Assembly: GCA_030615425.1 (NCBI GenBank)
Contig: JAUWZG010000063.1
Span: 1-5,745, forward strand
DNA: 5,745 bases
Direction: 5' to 3'
Origin: Dehalococcoidia bacterium
GTDB taxonomy: Bacteria; Chloroflexota; Dehalococcoidia; Dehalococcoidales; BS750m-G39
The notes beneath the pieces are model-generated. The model was not told where the DNA came from and searched no databases. It worked only from the letters and a program-made list of their open reading frames with translations. The number at the start of each line of letters is the position of its first letter. Within the stretch, counting starts at the first letter, position 1. The position numbers and the translations under genes are program-made. This document shows positions 4,998-5,745 of this stretch, one piece after another.

Positions 4998-5745
4998 CTA
5001 CTTCCTGTGCTTCTCCACAAACCGCCCCATGCGGGATAGCGCCTCCTCTATATCGGCCATTGAGGTGGCGTAGCAGCAGCGGATATAGCCCTCCCCGCAC
5101 TGCCCAAAGGCAGTCCCGGGAACGGCGGCTACCTTTTCCTCCAGCAGCAGCTTTTCGGCAAATTCCTCCGAGGTCATGCCGGTGCTCTTTATCGAGGGGA
5201 AGGCGTAGAATGCCCCCCGAGGCTCAAAACAGGACAGGCCAATGTCGTTTAGCCCCTTGACTATAACCAGCCGCCGCCTATTGTAGTCCTCGACCATCTC
5301 GGCAACACTATCCTCGCCCGATTTCAGCGCCTCAATAGCGGCTACCTGTGCCATGGTCGGGACGCACATTATAGTATACTGGTGAATTTTGGTCATTGAG
5401 GCGATAACCTCTTTGCTGGCGGCGACATAGCCAATGCGCCAGCCGGTCATGGCATAAGCCTTGGAGAAGCCACTGAGGAGAATGGTGCTTTCCTTCATCT
5501 GGGGCAGGGTGGCAAAACAGGTGTGCTCCACGCCGTAGACCAGCCTGGCGTAAATTTCGTCGGAGACTACCAGTAGATGATGTCGCTGGGCGACTTCGGC
5601 TATCTGTGCCAGCTTCTCTCTGGGCATCACCGCTCCGGTGGGGTTGGCCGGATAACCGATGAGAATGGCTTTGGTTTTGTCGGTAACCCGTGCCTCAATA
5701 TCGGCGGCGCTAACTTCAAAGTTATTCTCCTGGTTGGTGGGCACC
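4998..5745 (-). CDS. Class I/II PLP-dependent aminotransferase (aspartate aminotransferase-like), N-terminus outside the window
   Basis: This is the C-terminal 248 residues of a fold-type I aminotransferase that would be about 390 residues long; the first third lies beyond the right edge. The GTG at 5744 is an internal Val codon, not a start. Visible in fragment numbering: YPANPTGAV (31-39, N34 being the Asn that contacts PLP), SDEIYARLVY (61-70, with D62 pairing to the pyridine nitrogen and Y65), SGFSKAYAMTGWRIGY (91-106, K95 being the Schiff-base lysine and R103 a phosphate contact), and GYIRCCYATS (219-228, R222 binding the substrate alpha-carboxylate). These are features of the AspAT subgroup Ib/gamma; glutamate/2-oxoglutarate with aspartate or another amino acid is the likely chemistry, but the N-terminal specificity residues are unseen. 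The usual I-S after that Arg is replaced by C-C (223-224). The gene ends at a strong intrinsic terminator. Confidence 0.95.
   Translation of the reverse strand, partial: VPTNQENNFEVSAADIEARVTDKTKAILIGYPANPTGAVMPREKLAQIAEVAQRHHLLVVSDEIYARLVYGVEHTCFATLPQMKESTILLSGFSKAYAMTGWRIGYVAASKEVIASMTKIHQYTIMCVPTMAQVAAIEALKSGEDSVAEMVEDYNRRRLVIVKGLNDIGLSCFEPRGAFYAFPSIKSTGMTSEEFAEKLLLEEKVAAVPGTAFGQCGEGYIRCCYATSMADIEEALSRMGRFVEKHRK

Noticed and set aside
4943..5260. 105-codon + strand frame over the terminator and aminotransferase 3' end
   Set aside because: The Arg/Pro-rich translation is the antisense of the aminotransferase C-terminus and begins next to the hairpin; it has no independent support.
5742..5744. 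GTG at 5744 as the true start of the aminotransferase
   Set aside because: It lies in the middle of the family's large domain, well after the N-terminal region every class I aminotransferase needs; the gene is simply cut by the window edge.

Overview
The window looks like a piece of a bacterial chromosome of about 55% G+C made mostly of core genes. Gene content and protein style (a Csp, a cysteine-poor HesB-like protein, class I aaRSs and a gamma-type carbonic-anhydrase-like hexapeptide protein) fit an uncultured member of the Chloroflexota, perhaps Dehalococcoidia. That placement is an impression from protein style, not a computed phylogeny.

Layout. From the left edge, a cold-shock protein (its N-terminus lies outside the window) is followed 9 bp later on the + strand by a 96-aa HesB/IscA-fold protein that lacks the usual cluster-binding cysteines. 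Next on the + strand is argS (arginyl-tRNA synthetase), with a strong extended -10 promoter so close to the ATG that the mRNA is probably leaderless. The argS stop faces, across 8 bp, the stop of a minus-strand left-handed beta-helix protein of the gamma carbonic anhydrase family whose active site appears remodelled. That gene and trpS (tryptophanyl-tRNA synthetase, + strand) diverge from a 110-bp region holding back-to-back promoters. Downstream of trpS is a C-rich, G-poor stretch that resembles a Rho-loading region. It is followed by the 3' end of a minus-strand, AT-rich gene for an unrecognised integral membrane protein with about eight helices, which has its own promoter and a TTG start set by a good Shine-Dalgarno. 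The right end holds the C-terminal two thirds of a class I PLP aminotransferase on the minus strand, closed by a textbook intrinsic terminator.

How the genes work together. Two aminoacyl-tRNA synthetases, a cold-shock RNA chaperone and an amino-acid aminotransferase are housekeeping functions that happen to be adjacent. Most are separate transcription units with their own promoters, so there is no evidence of a joint system. The clearest outlier is the membrane protein gene: by sampled lines about 35% G+C against roughly 60% in the adjacent aminotransferase, which suggests acquisition by transfer. I see no CRISPR array, tRNA, rRNA or insertion sequence, and no gene-free stretch longer than about 120 bp. 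I did not find a convincing new multi-gene system. The points most worth a second look are the altered gamma-CA active site, the leaderless argS start, the cysteine-poor HesB protein and the AT-rich membrane protein.
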